64,000 bases of DNA, taken from positions 248,001-312,000 of the forward strand of contig NZ_JALIFO010000006.1 of the NCBI RefSeq assembly GCF_022867805.1, read 5' to 3'. Below the pieces are notes generated by a model, which worked only from the letters and a program-made list of their open reading frames with translations, searched no databases and was not told the origin of the DNA. How positions within the stretch are numbered: the stretch's first letter is position 1; every line of letters begins with the position of its first letter. The position numbers and the translations under genes are program-made. The stretch comes from Cuneatibacter sp. NSJ-177. Lineage in GTDB: Bacteria > Bacillota > Clostridia > Lachnospirales > Lachnospiraceae. Of the stretch, positions 1-10,165 are shown one piece after another.

Positions 1-525
1 GAGCAGGATGAGGTGCTGAACCTGAATTTCCTGCTGAACAGCAGCCTGAACGGTCTTGCCATCGAGGAGATTAACCTTGGCGTGATCGCAAAGCTGAAGG
101 AGGATGCCGGGTGCCACAGCGATGTGGTCAGCAAGGTGCTGGACGCGGTGGCTGAGGCCATTGGCCAGGAGGACGATGTGCCGGTCTACACCAGCGGGAC
201 TCCGAACATTTTCAAATACCCGGAGCTGACCGGAGGCGATAAAGCCAGTGAGCTGATCAGTACATTGGAAGAGAAGGAACGGCTGGGCACGATCATTGCC
301 GAGGAAAGCGGCGAGGAAAAGAAGGATATCCAAGTTTATATCGGCGATGAAGTGCCGGTGGAATCCATGAAGGACTGCAGCGTAGTTACAGCCACTTATG
401 AATTGGGAGAAGGCGTTCAGGGCAAAATCGGTATTATCGGCCCGAAGCGCATGGATTACCAAAAGGTGGTGGACACCTTGAAGAACACCATGTCCCAATT
501 GGACGATATATTTAAAAAAGAATAG
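1..525 (+). CDS. hrcA: Heat-inducible transcription repressor HrcA (C-terminal part)
   Basis: Open from the left edge of the window, so the N-terminal DNA-binding half is missing; about 174 codons remain. HrcA represses class I heat-shock genes by binding CIRCE operators and is kept active by GroEL. The family-typical C-terminal motif IGIIGPKRMDY is visible near residue 150 of the fragment, and the protein ends in FKKE. grpE, dnaK and dnaJ follow at once, which is the classic Gram-positive dnaK operon. The CIRCE operator would lie upstream, outside the window; I saw none inside it. Confidence 0.95.
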   Translation, partial: EQDEVLNLNFLLNSSLNGLAIEEINLGVIAKLKEDAGCHSDVVSKVLDAVAEAIGQEDDVPVYTSGTPNIFKYPELTGGDKASELISTLEEKERLGTIIAEESGEEKKDIQVYIGDEVPVESMKDCSVVTATYELGEGVQGKIGIIGPKRMDYQKVVDTLKNTMSQLDDIFKKE

Positions 526-534
526 GAGGGATTC

Positions 535-1140
535 GTGGTGGCGAAGAAGGATAAAGCAAAAAACGAAAAAGAAATGGAACAGGACCGGAAGAATCAGGAG
601 GCGTCTGCGGAGAGCGCAGAGCAGCAGGCGAAGAATGACGGTCCTGATGAAGCAAAGGATTCAGGCGCGGCGGATCAGGAACAGGAAACCGCGGAGATGG
701 AGAACGACTTGGAGAAGAAGCTTTCGGAGATCACCGACCGGCTTCAGAGAACCATGGCGGAATTCGATAACTTCCGGAAGCGCACGGAAAAAGAAAAGGC
801 GGCCCGGTTTGAGATTGGCGCCCGCAGCGTGATCGAAAAGATTCTGCCGGTCCTGGATAATTTTGAGAGGGGCTTAGGAGGCGTCGAGGAGGAGAAAAAG
901 GAAGATCCTTTTGTCAGCGGAATGGATAAGATCTACAAACAGCTGACGTCCACGCTGGAGGAAATCGGCGTCAAGCCGATCGAGGCATTGGGCCAGGAGT
1001 TCAACCCGGATTTCCACAATGCCGTGATGCACGTGGAGGATGAAGACGCCGGTGAAAATACAATCGTGGAAGAGTTCCAGAGAGGGTACACATATAAAGA
1101 CAGCGTCGTACGCTATAGTATGGTGAAAGTGGCGAATTAG
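535..1140 (+). CDS. grpE: Nucleotide exchange factor GrpE
   Basis: Cytoplasmic co-chaperone that releases ADP from DnaK. The protein has 201 residues with a charged, probably disordered N-terminal 55 residues rich in Glu, Lys, Ala and Gln. A long coiled coil follows (about 55-95, including AEFDNFRKRTEKE, the signature of the family), then the C-terminal beta domain ending in a VVRYSMVKVAN-like segment. It starts at one of two consecutive GTG codons (535 or 538) behind AGGAGGG at 524-530; the second gives slightly more usual spacing. It lies 9 bp after hrcA and is presumably co-transcribed. Confidence 0.95.
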   Translation: MVAKKDKAKNEKEMEQDRKNQEASAESAEQQAKNDGPDEAKDSGAADQEQETAEMENDLEKKLSEITDRLQRTMAEFDNFRKRTEKEKAARFEIGARSVIEKILPVLDNFERGLGGVEEEKKEDPFVSGMDKIYKQLTSTLEEIGVKPIEALGQEFNPDFHNAVMHVEDEDAGENTIVEEFQRGYTYKDSVVRYSMVKVAN

Positions 1141-1210
1141 CGGAGTTTCTCCGATCAAATAAGACAACAATCAGGCAGGGCAAAAGCCCAATTTGACAAA
1201 TATCAATTAG

Positions 1211-3103
<1,893 letters not shown>

Positions 3104-3246
3104 AATAAATCCTGTGTGGCATCTCAGAATCAGATGCTCTGCAGGCGGGCTTGGCCCGGCAAAGGTAAGAATAGAGTCTGTAGCGGGCGGCCAATTTTGG
3201 TCGCCCCTATGGACGTTAAAACCGATGAAACAGAAAGGGCAAAACC

Positions 3247-4380
3247 ATGGCGGAGACTAAAAGAGATTATTACGAAGTGCTGGGCGTCGGCCGTGATGCA
3301 GACGACAACGCTTTGAAGAAAGCCTATCGCGCTCTGGCTAAGAAATACCACCCGGACATCAATCCCGACGACAAAGAGGCCGAAGCTAAATTTAAAGAGG
3401 CTTCGGAGGCTTACGCTGTTTTGAGTGATCCGGAGAAACGCCGTCAGTATGACCAGTTCGGCCATGCTGCATTTGAGAACGGCGGCGCCGGGGCAGCCGG
3501 CGGATGGGATTTTACCGGCGGCGATATGGGCGATATATTCGGCGATATTTTTGGCGATCTGTTCGGAGGCTTCGGCGGAAGAACCCGTACCCGCCGGTCA
3601 AACGCCCCGATGAAAGGCGCCAATCTGCGGACCAGCGTCCGCATCACCTTTGAAGAGGCGATATTCGGCACAGAAAAAGAATTAGAGATGAACCTGAAGG
3701 ACGAGTGCACCCACTGCCACGGCACGGGCGCAAAGGAAGGGACCACCCCTCAGACTTGTCCGAAATGCAGCGGAACAGGCCAGGTAGTCTATACCCAGCA
3801 GTCCATGTTTGGTATGGTGAGAAACGTACAGACTTGTCCGGACTGCGGCGGAAAAGGGACGATTATCAAGGACAAATGTCCTCACTGCTACGGAACCGGA
3901 TTTATCCAGAACCGGAAGAAGATTCAGGTGTCGATCCCGGCCGGGATTGATTCCGGGCAGAGTGTCCGCATTCGCGGAAAAGGAGAGCCGGGAGTAAACG
4001 GCGGCGAGCGCGGCGACCTGCTGGTGGAAGTGGTGGTCTCTCAGCACCCCACCTTTAAGCGTCAGGATACCAATATATTTTCTACCGTGCCGGTTTCCTT
4101 TGCCCAAGCGGCATTGGGCGACACGCTGCGGATCAAAACCGTGGACGGCGAGGTGGAATATCAGGTGAAGCCCGGCACCCAGACGGATACAAGAATCCGC
4201 CTGAAAGGAAAGGGCGTACCGTACTTAAGAAATAAAAATATGCGCGGCGATCACTATGTGACGCTGGTGGTGGAGGTGCCGGAGCATCTGAACGAGGAAC
4301 AAAAGGAAGCCCTGCGTGCCTTTGACGATGCGATGAAGGGAAAGCCCCACGAAAAAAAGAAAAAAGGACTCTTTAAATAA
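3247..4380 (+). CDS. dnaJ: Chaperone protein DnaJ (Hsp40)
   Basis: Type I DnaJ of 377 residues that delivers clients to DnaK and stimulates its ATPase. The domains in order are a J-domain with HPD ([10 protein letters not shown], near residue 35), a Gly/Phe linker (about 75-120), four zinc-binding CxxCxGxG repeats ([32 protein letters not shown], about 150-215) and the C-terminal substrate-binding domains. The 143-bp gap after dnaK has a short GGGCGGCC/GGTCGCCC stem near 3187 but no T-run, so read-through from dnaK is likely. Its stop overlaps the start of prmA by one base. Confidence 0.97.
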   Translation: MAETKRDYYEVLGVGRDADDNALKKAYRALAKKYHPDINPDDKEAEAKFKEASEAYAVLSDPEKRRQYDQFGHAAFENGGAGAAGGWDFTGGDMGDIFGDIFGDLFGGFGGRTRTRRSNAPMKGANLRTSVRITFEEAIFGTEKELEMNLKDECTHCHGTGAKEGTTPQTCPKCSGTGQVVYTQQSMFGMVRNVQTCPDCGGKGTIIKDKCPHCYGTGFIQNRKKIQVSIPAGIDSGQSVRIRGKGEPGVNGGERGDLLVEVVVSQHPTFKRQDTNIFSTVPVSFAQAALGDTLRIKTVDGEVEYQVKPGTQTDTRIRLKGKGVPYLRNKNMRGDHYVTLVVEVPEHLNEEQKEALRAFDDAMKGKPHEKKKKGLFK

Positions 4381-5408
4381 TGAAGTGGAAAAAGTTCACG
4401 ATTGAGACGACGACGGCGGCAGTGGATTTCATCAGCGAAGAGCTTTCGGAGCTTGGAATCGATGGGATTGAGATTGAGGATCATGTGCCCTTGACGGAGA
4501 GCGAGACCAAGGGGATGTTCATCGACATCCTGCCGGAGATGCCGCCGGACGACGGCTCAGCCAGGATCAGTTTTTATCTGCCTGGAGACCGTGAGACAGC
4601 CGAGACCGCTTTTAACGGAGGGGACGCCCCTCATATGGGCTGCACGCTTTTGGACCATGATCAGGTACTGGAAAAGGTCCGGGAGGCCCTTGAGGAGATC
4701 CGGCTCTTTGTGGAAGCGGGAAGCCTTACGATTCAGGAGTCCGAGACGGAAGACAAGGACTGGATGAACAATTGGAAGGAATTTTTCCACCCCTTTGCGG
4801 TCGGTGATATCCTGATCAAACCTACCTGGGAGGAAGTCCCAAAGGAGCACCAGGATAAGCTCTGTATCACCATTGATCCAGGCTCGGCCTTTGGCACAGG
4901 AACCCATGAAACCACACAGCTTTGTATCTCCGGCCTGCAAAAATATCTGCAGCCAAATGACAGGGTGCTGGACGTGGGGACCGGCAGCGGGATTTTGGCG
5001 ATTACCGCTTTGAAGCTGGGGGCCGGCGCAGCTTTTGGAACGGATCTGGACGAGAGCGCAGTGACGGCCGCCAGGGAGAACGCGGCGGTCAACGGCATCG
5101 GGGAGGATCAATTTAAGGTGATCCCCGGCAACTTGATCGATGATCCTGCTGTTCAGGAAACGGCGGGCGACGAGGCCTATGATGTGGCTGTGGCCAATAT
5201 TCTGGCTCCGGTGATTATTTTGCTCCAGGATGAAATCGGCCGCCATATCAAACCCGGCGGAATCTGGATTACTTCCGGTATTGTTGACAGCAAGGAAGAA
5301 GAAGTAAAAGCCGCCTTTGCCGTACATCCGGAATTTGAGCTTCTGGAAGTGAATCACCAGGGCGAATGGGTTTCCGTGATCGTTCGAAAAAAAGAAAAGA
5401 ATTTATGA
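4380..5408 (+). CDS. prmA: Ribosomal protein L11 methyltransferase PrmA
   Basis: S-adenosylmethionine-dependent methyltransferase that trimethylates ribosomal protein L11; 342 residues, a normal length. The N-terminal substrate-recognition region precedes a Rossmann methylase domain with the SAM-binding motif VLDVGTGSGILAI near residue 200 and a catalytic-loop motif VANILAPV near residue 278. ATG 4380 overlaps the dnaJ stop in a TAATG arrangement, indicating translational coupling. The dnaJ-prmA-rsmE neighbourhood is conserved in Firmicutes. An intrinsic terminator at 5454-5490 closes the transcription unit. Confidence 0.95.
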   Translation: MKWKKFTIETTTAAVDFISEELSELGIDGIEIEDHVPLTESETKGMFIDILPEMPPDDGSARISFYLPGDRETAETAFNGGDAPHMGCTLLDHDQVLEKVREALEEIRLFVEAGSLTIQESETEDKDWMNNWKEFFHPFAVGDILIKPTWEEVPKEHQDKLCITIDPGSAFGTGTHETTQLCISGLQKYLQPNDRVLDVGTGSGILAITALKLGAGAAFGTDLDESAVTAARENAAVNGIGEDQFKVIPGNLIDDPAVQETAGDEAYDVAVANILAPVIILLQDEIGRHIKPGGIWITSGIVDSKEEEVKAAFAVHPEFELLEVNHQGEWVSVIVRKKEKNL

Positions 5409-5423
5409 ATTTTCAATTCTCCA

Positions 5424-5452
5424 TTGTATTTTGAATAGGGATTTGTTACAAT
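5424..5452 (+). promoter_or_regulatory. SigA-type promoter for the 5507 lipoprotein gene
   Basis: TTGTAT (5424-5429), a 17-bp spacer and TACAAT (5447-5452). The start point expected near 5459 falls inside the left arm of the hairpin at 5454-5490. Transcripts from this promoter should therefore lack most of that arm and escape the terminator. Confidence 0.6.
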
Positions 5453-5453
5453 G

Positions 5454-5490
5454 TTCGACAGGCAGGCGGAGACCGGCCTGTCGAATTTTT
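5454..5490 (+). terminator. Intrinsic terminator after prmA
   Basis: A perfect 10-bp stem (TTCGACAGGC at 5454-5463 with GCCTGTCGAA at 5476-5485), a 12-nt loop and five T. It lies 45 bp after the prmA stop and ends 16 bp before the next start codon. Confidence 0.8.
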
Positions 5491-5506
5491 GAAAAGAGGA
5501 ACCGAT

Positions 5507-6370
5507 ATGAAAAAAATAGTTGCATGGGCAATGACCCTAATGCTGGCGTTTTCTTTGACGGCGTGCAGCGGAAATGATACAAAGACAACAGCGGCGGATA
5601 CCACGGCTGCTGAGTCCACCGAGGCGGCCACCACGGCGGCTGAGACTACTGCAGCGGACACGACGGCCGCTTCCTCGGAAGCCGGGACAACTGTGGCGGA
5701 GACGGTTTCGGCGGAAGAGCTGGCGGAGTTTAAGGAAGCTCTCGCCCAGTACAACGCGCTGAGCGCCAAAGAGGAACATATTCAGTTAAGCCAGATTCTG
5801 GGAGAAGGGACTTCGGCCCAGACGGTCAACCTGGATGCGACGATTAAGCAGATCGGTGATGGAGACACTGCCCAGGTTGAGTTTAGCGGAACCCAGATCA
5901 ATAACGGCACCTCGACAGACATTCTCCTTTACTATAAGGACGGCGTGGCATATTTGTCCACCGGCGGTCAGAAGGTTCAGGTTGCCAGCTCTTTTGCCAG
6001 CGTGCAGCAGATGATCGGCGGCAAGTATATTTCCGGAGTCGAGGACATTACTTATACGTCGGTTGCCAAGGAAGAGCAGGCGGACGGCAGTGTGAAGCTG
6101 GTTCTGACGGTCAGTGCCAGTGAGGAAGGCATTGACAGCGGAATTGTCGAGCTTGTGATCGGATCGGACGGCCAGATCATCTCTCTCCATGCGCTGCAAG
6201 AAGGATCTATCACCAGCGGTACGACTTCCATGAAGGCAACGGTGGAGATGACCGTGGAAGTGCTGAACACCAACGACGCGGTTAAGATTGATTATCCGGA
6301 TTTCAGCGATTACGTGGATTCCAACGCCTCTTCGAATACGACGGCGGCAGAGACCACGGCGGAGGGCTGA
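5507..6370 (+). CDS. Putative lipoprotein with Thr/Ala-rich linker, unknown function
   Basis: A secreted, lipid-anchored protein of 287 residues. It has a short charged N-terminus, a hydrophobic segment and the lipobox LTAC (Cys near residue 20). A linker of about 40 residues built almost only of Thr, Ala, Glu and Asp follows, then a mixed alpha/beta region and a second short Thr/Ala-rich tail. ATG 5507 is preferred because AAGAGGA lies 6 bp upstream; an in-frame TTG at 5489 sits in the terminator T-run. It has its own promoter and is flanked by terminators on both sides, so it is probably monocistronic. I do not recognise the family; the layout resembles small LolA- or DUF-type cell-surface lipoproteins, but that is only an impression. 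Confidence 0.85.
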   Translation: MKKIVAWAMTLMLAFSLTACSGNDTKTTAADTTAAESTEAATTAAETTAADTTAASSEAGTTVAETVSAEELAEFKEALAQYNALSAKEEHIQLSQILGEGTSAQTVNLDATIKQIGDGDTAQVEFSGTQINNGTSTDILLYYKDGVAYLSTGGQKVQVASSFASVQQMIGGKYISGVEDITYTSVAKEEQADGSVKLVLTVSASEEGIDSGIVELVIGSDGQIISLHALQEGSITSGTTSMKATVEMTVEVLNTNDAVKIDYPDFSDYVDSNASSNTTAAETTAEG

Positions 6371-6444
6371 TTTCAGAGACCAAAATACCAGAGGCGCTGC
6401 TCCGCTCTGCCGTCCGTATCCGGGCGGAGGGCGGTCCGGCGCTG

Positions 6445-6491
6445 TTTTTGTTTCATGGGAAATTCCAATGGAATTTCCCATGAAACAAAAA
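6445..6491. terminator. Long symmetric hairpin, probable bidirectional terminator
   Basis: Perfect 22-bp inverted arms (6445-6466 and 6470-6491) separated by three bases. The left arm begins with T5 and the right arm ends in A5, giving a stem followed by a U-rich end when read on the minus strand and an A/U-closed stem on the plus strand. It sits 75 bp after the lipoprotein gene. The same element starts the composite repeat described next. Confidence 0.6.
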
Positions 6492-6603
6492 ATGCTCCGC
6501 TAAGGATGCACTCGCAAGTGCAAAGGAAGATGTCGCTGACGCGACGCATTTGCGGCGCGGAATTTCGCAGAGCGAAATTCTTTATCATTTGATAGGAAAT
6601 TCC
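6445..6603. repeat. Composite intergenic repeat (hairpins plus shared 22-bp end)
   Basis: It contains the 22-bp-arm hairpin, then a smaller 9-bp stem GAATTTCGC/GCGAAATTC (6560-6580). It ends with a segment (6582-6603) that recurs with two mismatches at 22228-22249 after recO. No open frame in it has a credible start, and no transposase is nearby. I judge it a dispersed non-coding element of the host genome. Confidence 0.5.
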
Positions 6604-6619
6604 GACAGAGGAGGGTTCC

Positions 6620-7384
6620 ATGTATCATTTTTTTGTGCCGGCAGGCAGAGAAAACGAAGAGGAGTTCCGGATTACCGGCCCGGACGTCAATCATATCCGA
6701 AATGTGCTCCGGATGAAGCCGGGAGAAAAAGTGGCAATCAGTGATGGACAGGATCGGGACTGGTATTGTATAATAACAGAGATTGCAAAGGACTTTGTCC
6801 TGGCAAAAGTCGAGAGTGAGGCGGAGGCAGCGGAGCTTTCTGCGGAGCTGATCCTCTACCAGGGGCTTCCGAAAAGCGATAAGATGGAGTTCATTATTCA
6901 GAAGGCCGTAGAGCTGGGAGCAAAGCGGATCGTGCCGGTTCAGATGAAACGGTCCGTTGTGAAATGGGAAGAAAAAAAGCAGCAGGGCAAACTGGCCCGC
7001 TGGAACGCAATCAGCGAGAGCGCGGCCAAGCAGTCCGGACGGAGCACGGTGCCTGCGGTGGATCCGGTCCTTCGTATGGAAAAAGCGGCGCAGGAGGCTG
7101 CGGAGCTGGATTTGATCCTGGTTCCGTATGAAAATGCAAAAGGAATGGAGGCTACGGCCGAGGCGATTTCCCTGGTGAAGCCGGGAATGCGGGTCGGAAT
7201 CTTTATCGGGCCGGAAGGCGGCCTGGAAGCCTCGGAGGTGGAACGCCTGAGGGAAGCGGGCGCCCGCGTGATCTCACTGGGCCGCCGGATTCTTCGGACC
7301 GAGACCGCGGGACTGGCGGCGCTGACCCTTTGCATGTATGCACTGGAGCTACAGGGAGGAAACAATGGAAATCTATTTGGATAA
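6620..7384 (+). CDS. rsmE: 16S rRNA (uracil(1498)-N(3))-methyltransferase RsmE
   Basis: SPOUT-fold methyltransferase of 254 residues that modifies U1498 in helix 44 of 16S rRNA. An N-terminal PUA-like beta domain (MYHFFVPAG...) is followed by the trefoil-knot domain with the SAM-site motifs FIGPEGGLEASEVE (near 195) and LGRRILRTETAGLAAL (near 222). GAGGAGGG lies just ahead of ATG 6620. Its last 20 bp overlap the next gene, so the two are probably translationally coupled. Confidence 0.95.
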   Translation: MYHFFVPAGRENEEEFRITGPDVNHIRNVLRMKPGEKVAISDGQDRDWYCIITEIAKDFVLAKVESEAEAAELSAELILYQGLPKSDKMEFIIQKAVELGAKRIVPVQMKRSVVKWEEKKQQGKLARWNAISESAAKQSGRSTVPAVDPVLRMEKAAQEAAELDLILVPYENAKGMEATAEAISLVKPGMRVGIFIGPEGGLEASEVERLREAGARVISLGRRILRTETAGLAALTLCMYALELQGGNNGNLFG

Positions 7385-8519
7385 TTCAGCCACGACCGGG
7401 ACTTTCCCCAAGGTGCGGGAGATGATGGTCCGAACCATGGCGGAGGATTTTGGAAATCCTTCCTCCATGCACCGGAAAGGAGTGGACGCAGAGCGATATG
7501 TCCGTCACGCCAAGGAGCAGATTGCAAAGAGCCTGAAGGCGGAGGAAAAGGAGATCTTTTTTACTTCCGGCGGAACGGAGTCCAATAATCTGGCGATTCT
7601 CGGCACTGCAGCGGCGAACCAGCGGGCGGGGAAACATCTGATCACCACGTCCATCGAACATCCTTCGGTCTCGGAGACCATGCGGTACCTAAAGGAGCAG
7701 GGATTTTCCGTTACCTATCTTCCGGTAGATTCTCTCGGAAGGGTTTCAGCAGGGGATTTGGAGAACGCCATGACTCCGGAGACGATCCTGGTGTCAGTGA
7801 TGGCGGTAAACAATGAGATTGGGACCAGGGAGCCCATTGAAGAACTGGGGCCTTTGATCAAAGCGAAAAATCCCAACTGCCTGTTTCATGTGGATGCGGT
7901 GCAGGGCTTTGGGAAATATGTATTTCGGCCCAAAGCCGCAAAAATCGACCTGCTGTCGGTCAGCGCCCACAAGATTCACGGACCCAAGGGCGTCGGTTTT
8001 CTCTATGTCCGGGACGGTGTGAAAATCCGCCCGATCGTGTTTGGCGGAGAGCAGCAAAAAGGCCTTCGCTCCGGTACGGAGAACGTGCCGGGGATCGCGG
8101 GGCTCGGCACGGCGGTGGAGGAGATCTACCGGGATCATGAGGCACGGATTGACCGGCTTTACGCCTGCAAGGAACGGCTGGTTCAAGGGCTGCTGCAGCT
8201 GCCCGATGTCACGGTCAACGGGCCTTCCGGGCGGGACGGCGCCCCCCATGTGGTCAGCGCCAGCTTTGGCGGCGTCCGCAGCGAAGTCCTGCTTCATGCC
8301 TTGGAGGAAAAGGGGATTTACGTTTCGGCCGGTTCGGCCTGCGCTTCCAATCATCCGGGACTCAGTTCCACTTTGGTGGCCATCGGACTGCCCAAACGGC
8401 TATTAGAGAGCACCCTCCGGTTTAGTATGAGCATTTTTACCACGGAAGAGGAGATCGATCAGACTCTTTTGGCGCTGAGGGAGCTGCTTTTGTTCCTGCG
8501 CCGGTTTACACGGAAATAA
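7365..8519 (+). CDS. Cysteine desulfurase (NifS/IscS-like, ThiI partner)
   Basis: PLP enzyme of 384 residues that moves sulfur from cysteine to an active-site persulfide. It begins MEIYLDNSATT. The PLP lysine is in SAHKIHGPKG and the catalytic cysteine in SAGSACASNHPG. ATG 7365 has GGAGGA 5 bp upstream and lies inside the rsmE end; a longer frame from 7338 lacks a ribosome site. The position directly before thiI matches the NifZ-ThiI pairs of Firmicutes, suggesting it serves tRNA 4-thiouridine formation rather than general Fe-S assembly. No scaffold gene (iscU/sufU) is next to it. Confidence 0.92.
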   Translation: MEIYLDNSATTGTFPKVREMMVRTMAEDFGNPSSMHRKGVDAERYVRHAKEQIAKSLKAEEKEIFFTSGGTESNNLAILGTAAANQRAGKHLITTSIEHPSVSETMRYLKEQGFSVTYLPVDSLGRVSAGDLENAMTPETILVSVMAVNNEIGTREPIEELGPLIKAKNPNCLFHVDAVQGFGKYVFRPKAAKIDLLSVSAHKIHGPKGVGFLYVRDGVKIRPIVFGGEQQKGLRSGTENVPGIAGLGTAVEEIYRDHEARIDRLYACKERLVQGLLQLPDVTVNGPSGRDGAPHVVSASFGGVRSEVLLHALEEKGIYVSAGSACASNHPGLSSTLVAIGLPKRLLESTLRFSMSIFTTEEEIDQTLLALRELLLFLRRFTRK

Positions 8520-8531
8520 AAGGAGAAAAAG

Positions 8532-9713
8532 ATGGTATTTCAGGCATTTTTGATTAAATATGCGGAAATCGGGATCAAGGGCAGGAACCGGTATGTGTTT
8601 GAGGACATGCTGGTCAGCCAGATTGCGCGGGCGCTGCGGGCTGTGGAGGGGCGCTTCTCAGTGAGCAAGACCCAGGGACGGATCTATGTGAAGGCGGAGT
8701 CCGATTATGACTATGACGAGACGGTGGATGCGCTGGGACACGTGTTCGGCATCGCCGGAATCTGCCCGCTGCTGCAGGTGGAAGATAGTGGGTTTGAGGA
8801 GCTGTGCCGCCAGGTGGTGGCTTATATGGATGAGATGTATCCGGACAAACACATGACGTTTAAAGTGATGGCCCGGCGGGCGAGGAAAAACTACCCGATG
8901 GATTCCAATGAGATCAACCGGCAGATCGGGGAGGCCGTGCTGGAGGCATTCCCGGATATTCGGGTGGATGTACACCAGCCGGACGTCTATTTAAATATTG
9001 AGGTGCGGGAGATGATCAATATCTATTCGGAGATTCTTCCGGGACCCGGCGGGATGCCGGTCGGCACCAACGGAAAAGGGATGCTTCTGCTTTCCGGCGG
9101 CATCGACAGCCCTGTGGCCGGTTATATGGTTTCCAAGCGCGGCGTCCGGATCGATGCGGTTTATTTCCACGCGCCGCCTTATACCAGCGACCGGGCAAAG
9201 CAAAAAGTCGTGGATCTGGCGCAGATTATTTCCCGGTATACCGGGCCGATTCACCTGCATGTGGTAAACTTTACGGAAATTCAGCTTTATATTTATGAGA
9301 CCTGCCCCCATGAGGAATTGACGATTTTGATGCGGCGGTACATGATGCGGATTGCCGAGCGGCTGGCCAAGGAGAACGGCTGCCAGGCGCTGATCACCGG
9401 CGAGAGCATCGGCCAGGTGGCGTCCCAGACCATGCAGAGCCTGGCTGCGACCAACGACGTGTGCACGATGCCGGTGTTCCGCCCGGTGATTGCGTTTGAT
9501 AAGCAGGATATCGTGGACATTGCAAAGAAGATTAAGACCTTTGAGACATCGATCCAGCCCTTTGAGGACTGCTGTACGATTTTCGTGGCCAAGCATCCGG
9601 TTACAAAGCCGAACCTGAATATTATCCGGCATTCGGAGACGAAGCTGACGCAGATCGATGAGATGGTGGAGAGAGCTCTTCAGACCGTGGAAGTCATCCG
9701 GGTCGGCGAGTAA
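8532..9713 (+). CDS. thiI: tRNA 4-thiouridine synthetase ThiI
   Basis: Cytoplasmic ATP-dependent enzyme that adenylates U8 of tRNA and inserts sulfur; also linked to thiazole synthesis in some bacteria. The 393 residues hold an N-terminal ferredoxin-like/THUMP region and a PP-loop motif LLLSGGIDSPVAGYM near residue 190, with FEDCCTIF near 345. The C-terminal rhodanese domain of the enterobacterial protein is absent, as in the usual Firmicute short form. It starts at ATG 8532 behind AAGGAG, 12 bp after the desulfurase that presumably feeds it sulfur. Confidence 0.95.
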   Translation: MVFQAFLIKYAEIGIKGRNRYVFEDMLVSQIARALRAVEGRFSVSKTQGRIYVKAESDYDYDETVDALGHVFGIAGICPLLQVEDSGFEELCRQVVAYMDEMYPDKHMTFKVMARRARKNYPMDSNEINRQIGEAVLEAFPDIRVDVHQPDVYLNIEVREMINIYSEILPGPGGMPVGTNGKGMLLLSGGIDSPVAGYMVSKRGVRIDAVYFHAPPYTSDRAKQKVVDLAQIISRYTGPIHLHVVNFTEIQLYIYETCPHEELTILMRRYMMRIAERLAKENGCQALITGESIGQVASQTMQSLAATNDVCTMPVFRPVIAFDKQDIVDIAKKIKTFETSIQPFEDCCTIFVAKHPVTKPNLNIIRHSETKLTQIDEMVERALQTVEVIRVGE

Positions 9714-9850
9714 AAATATCTGTTTCAAGGCTGGGGAGCCCGAACAGAGCAAAATAAAAAGTGCTGTGAAAGCCAGTTCCCGCAAGTTTTGGATGCCGGT
9801 GCGGCATCCATTGACTGCGGGGCTGCTTTCCGCAGCACCCAAGCGGCGGA

Positions 9851-10087
9851 TCAGCCTTTGTAGAGATAGGGATCCAGGGATTTCATGATGTCGTCCATGT
9901 TGGAGTCGGAATGGATGTTCAGCGTGATCGGTTTGGAGAGATCCAGACTGAAAATACCCATGATGGATTTGGCATCGATGACATAGCGTCCCGAAATCAG
10001 ATCGAAATCGGTGGGAAAATGAGTAATATCACTGACAAAACTCTTGACTTTATCAATCGAATCCAGGACAATCTGTACGGTTGTCAT
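9851..10087 (-). CDS. HPr-like (Crh-type) protein lacking the catalytic His
   Basis: A small protein of 78 residues with an HPr-like fold: the segment AKSIMGIFSLDLSKPITL aligns with the Ser46 region of HPr (KSIMG). The usual active-site motif G-[LI]-H-A-R-P-A is replaced by DSIDKVKSFV, so a phosphotransfer role at His15 is unlikely. By analogy with Crh it could be a regulatory form phosphorylated only on Ser, but no kinase is visible here. ATG 10087 has AAGGGGGA 9 bp upstream. It is convergent to thiI and divergent from mtaB, with its own promoter. Confidence 0.8.
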   Translation of the reverse strand: MTTVQIVLDSIDKVKSFVSDITHFPTDFDLISGRYVIDAKSIMGIFSLDLSKPITLNIHSDSNMDDIMKSLDPYLYKG

Positions 10088-10118
10088 AATTAGTTCCCCC
10101 TTTATTTTCCTTTCTTGT

Positions 10119-10147
10119 AGTGTAGTCCGGCCCCGAAAAAAAGTCAA
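10119..10147 (-). promoter_or_regulatory. SigA-type promoter for the HPr-like gene
   Basis: On the minus strand: TTGACT (10142-10147), 17-bp spacer, TACACT (10119-10124), about 30 bp ahead of the start codon at 10087. Confidence 0.65.
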
Positions 10148-10165
10148 GTGTTAGGAGCGAAAACC

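Noticed and set aside
6445-6491. Terminal inverted repeat of an insertion sequence
   Set aside because: Both arms are adjacent with a 3-nt loop and no transposase is nearby; hairpin or terminator fits better.
9791-9809. Terminator between thiI and the HPr-like gene
   Set aside because: The 8-bp GGATGCCG/CGGCATCC stem has no T-run on either side.
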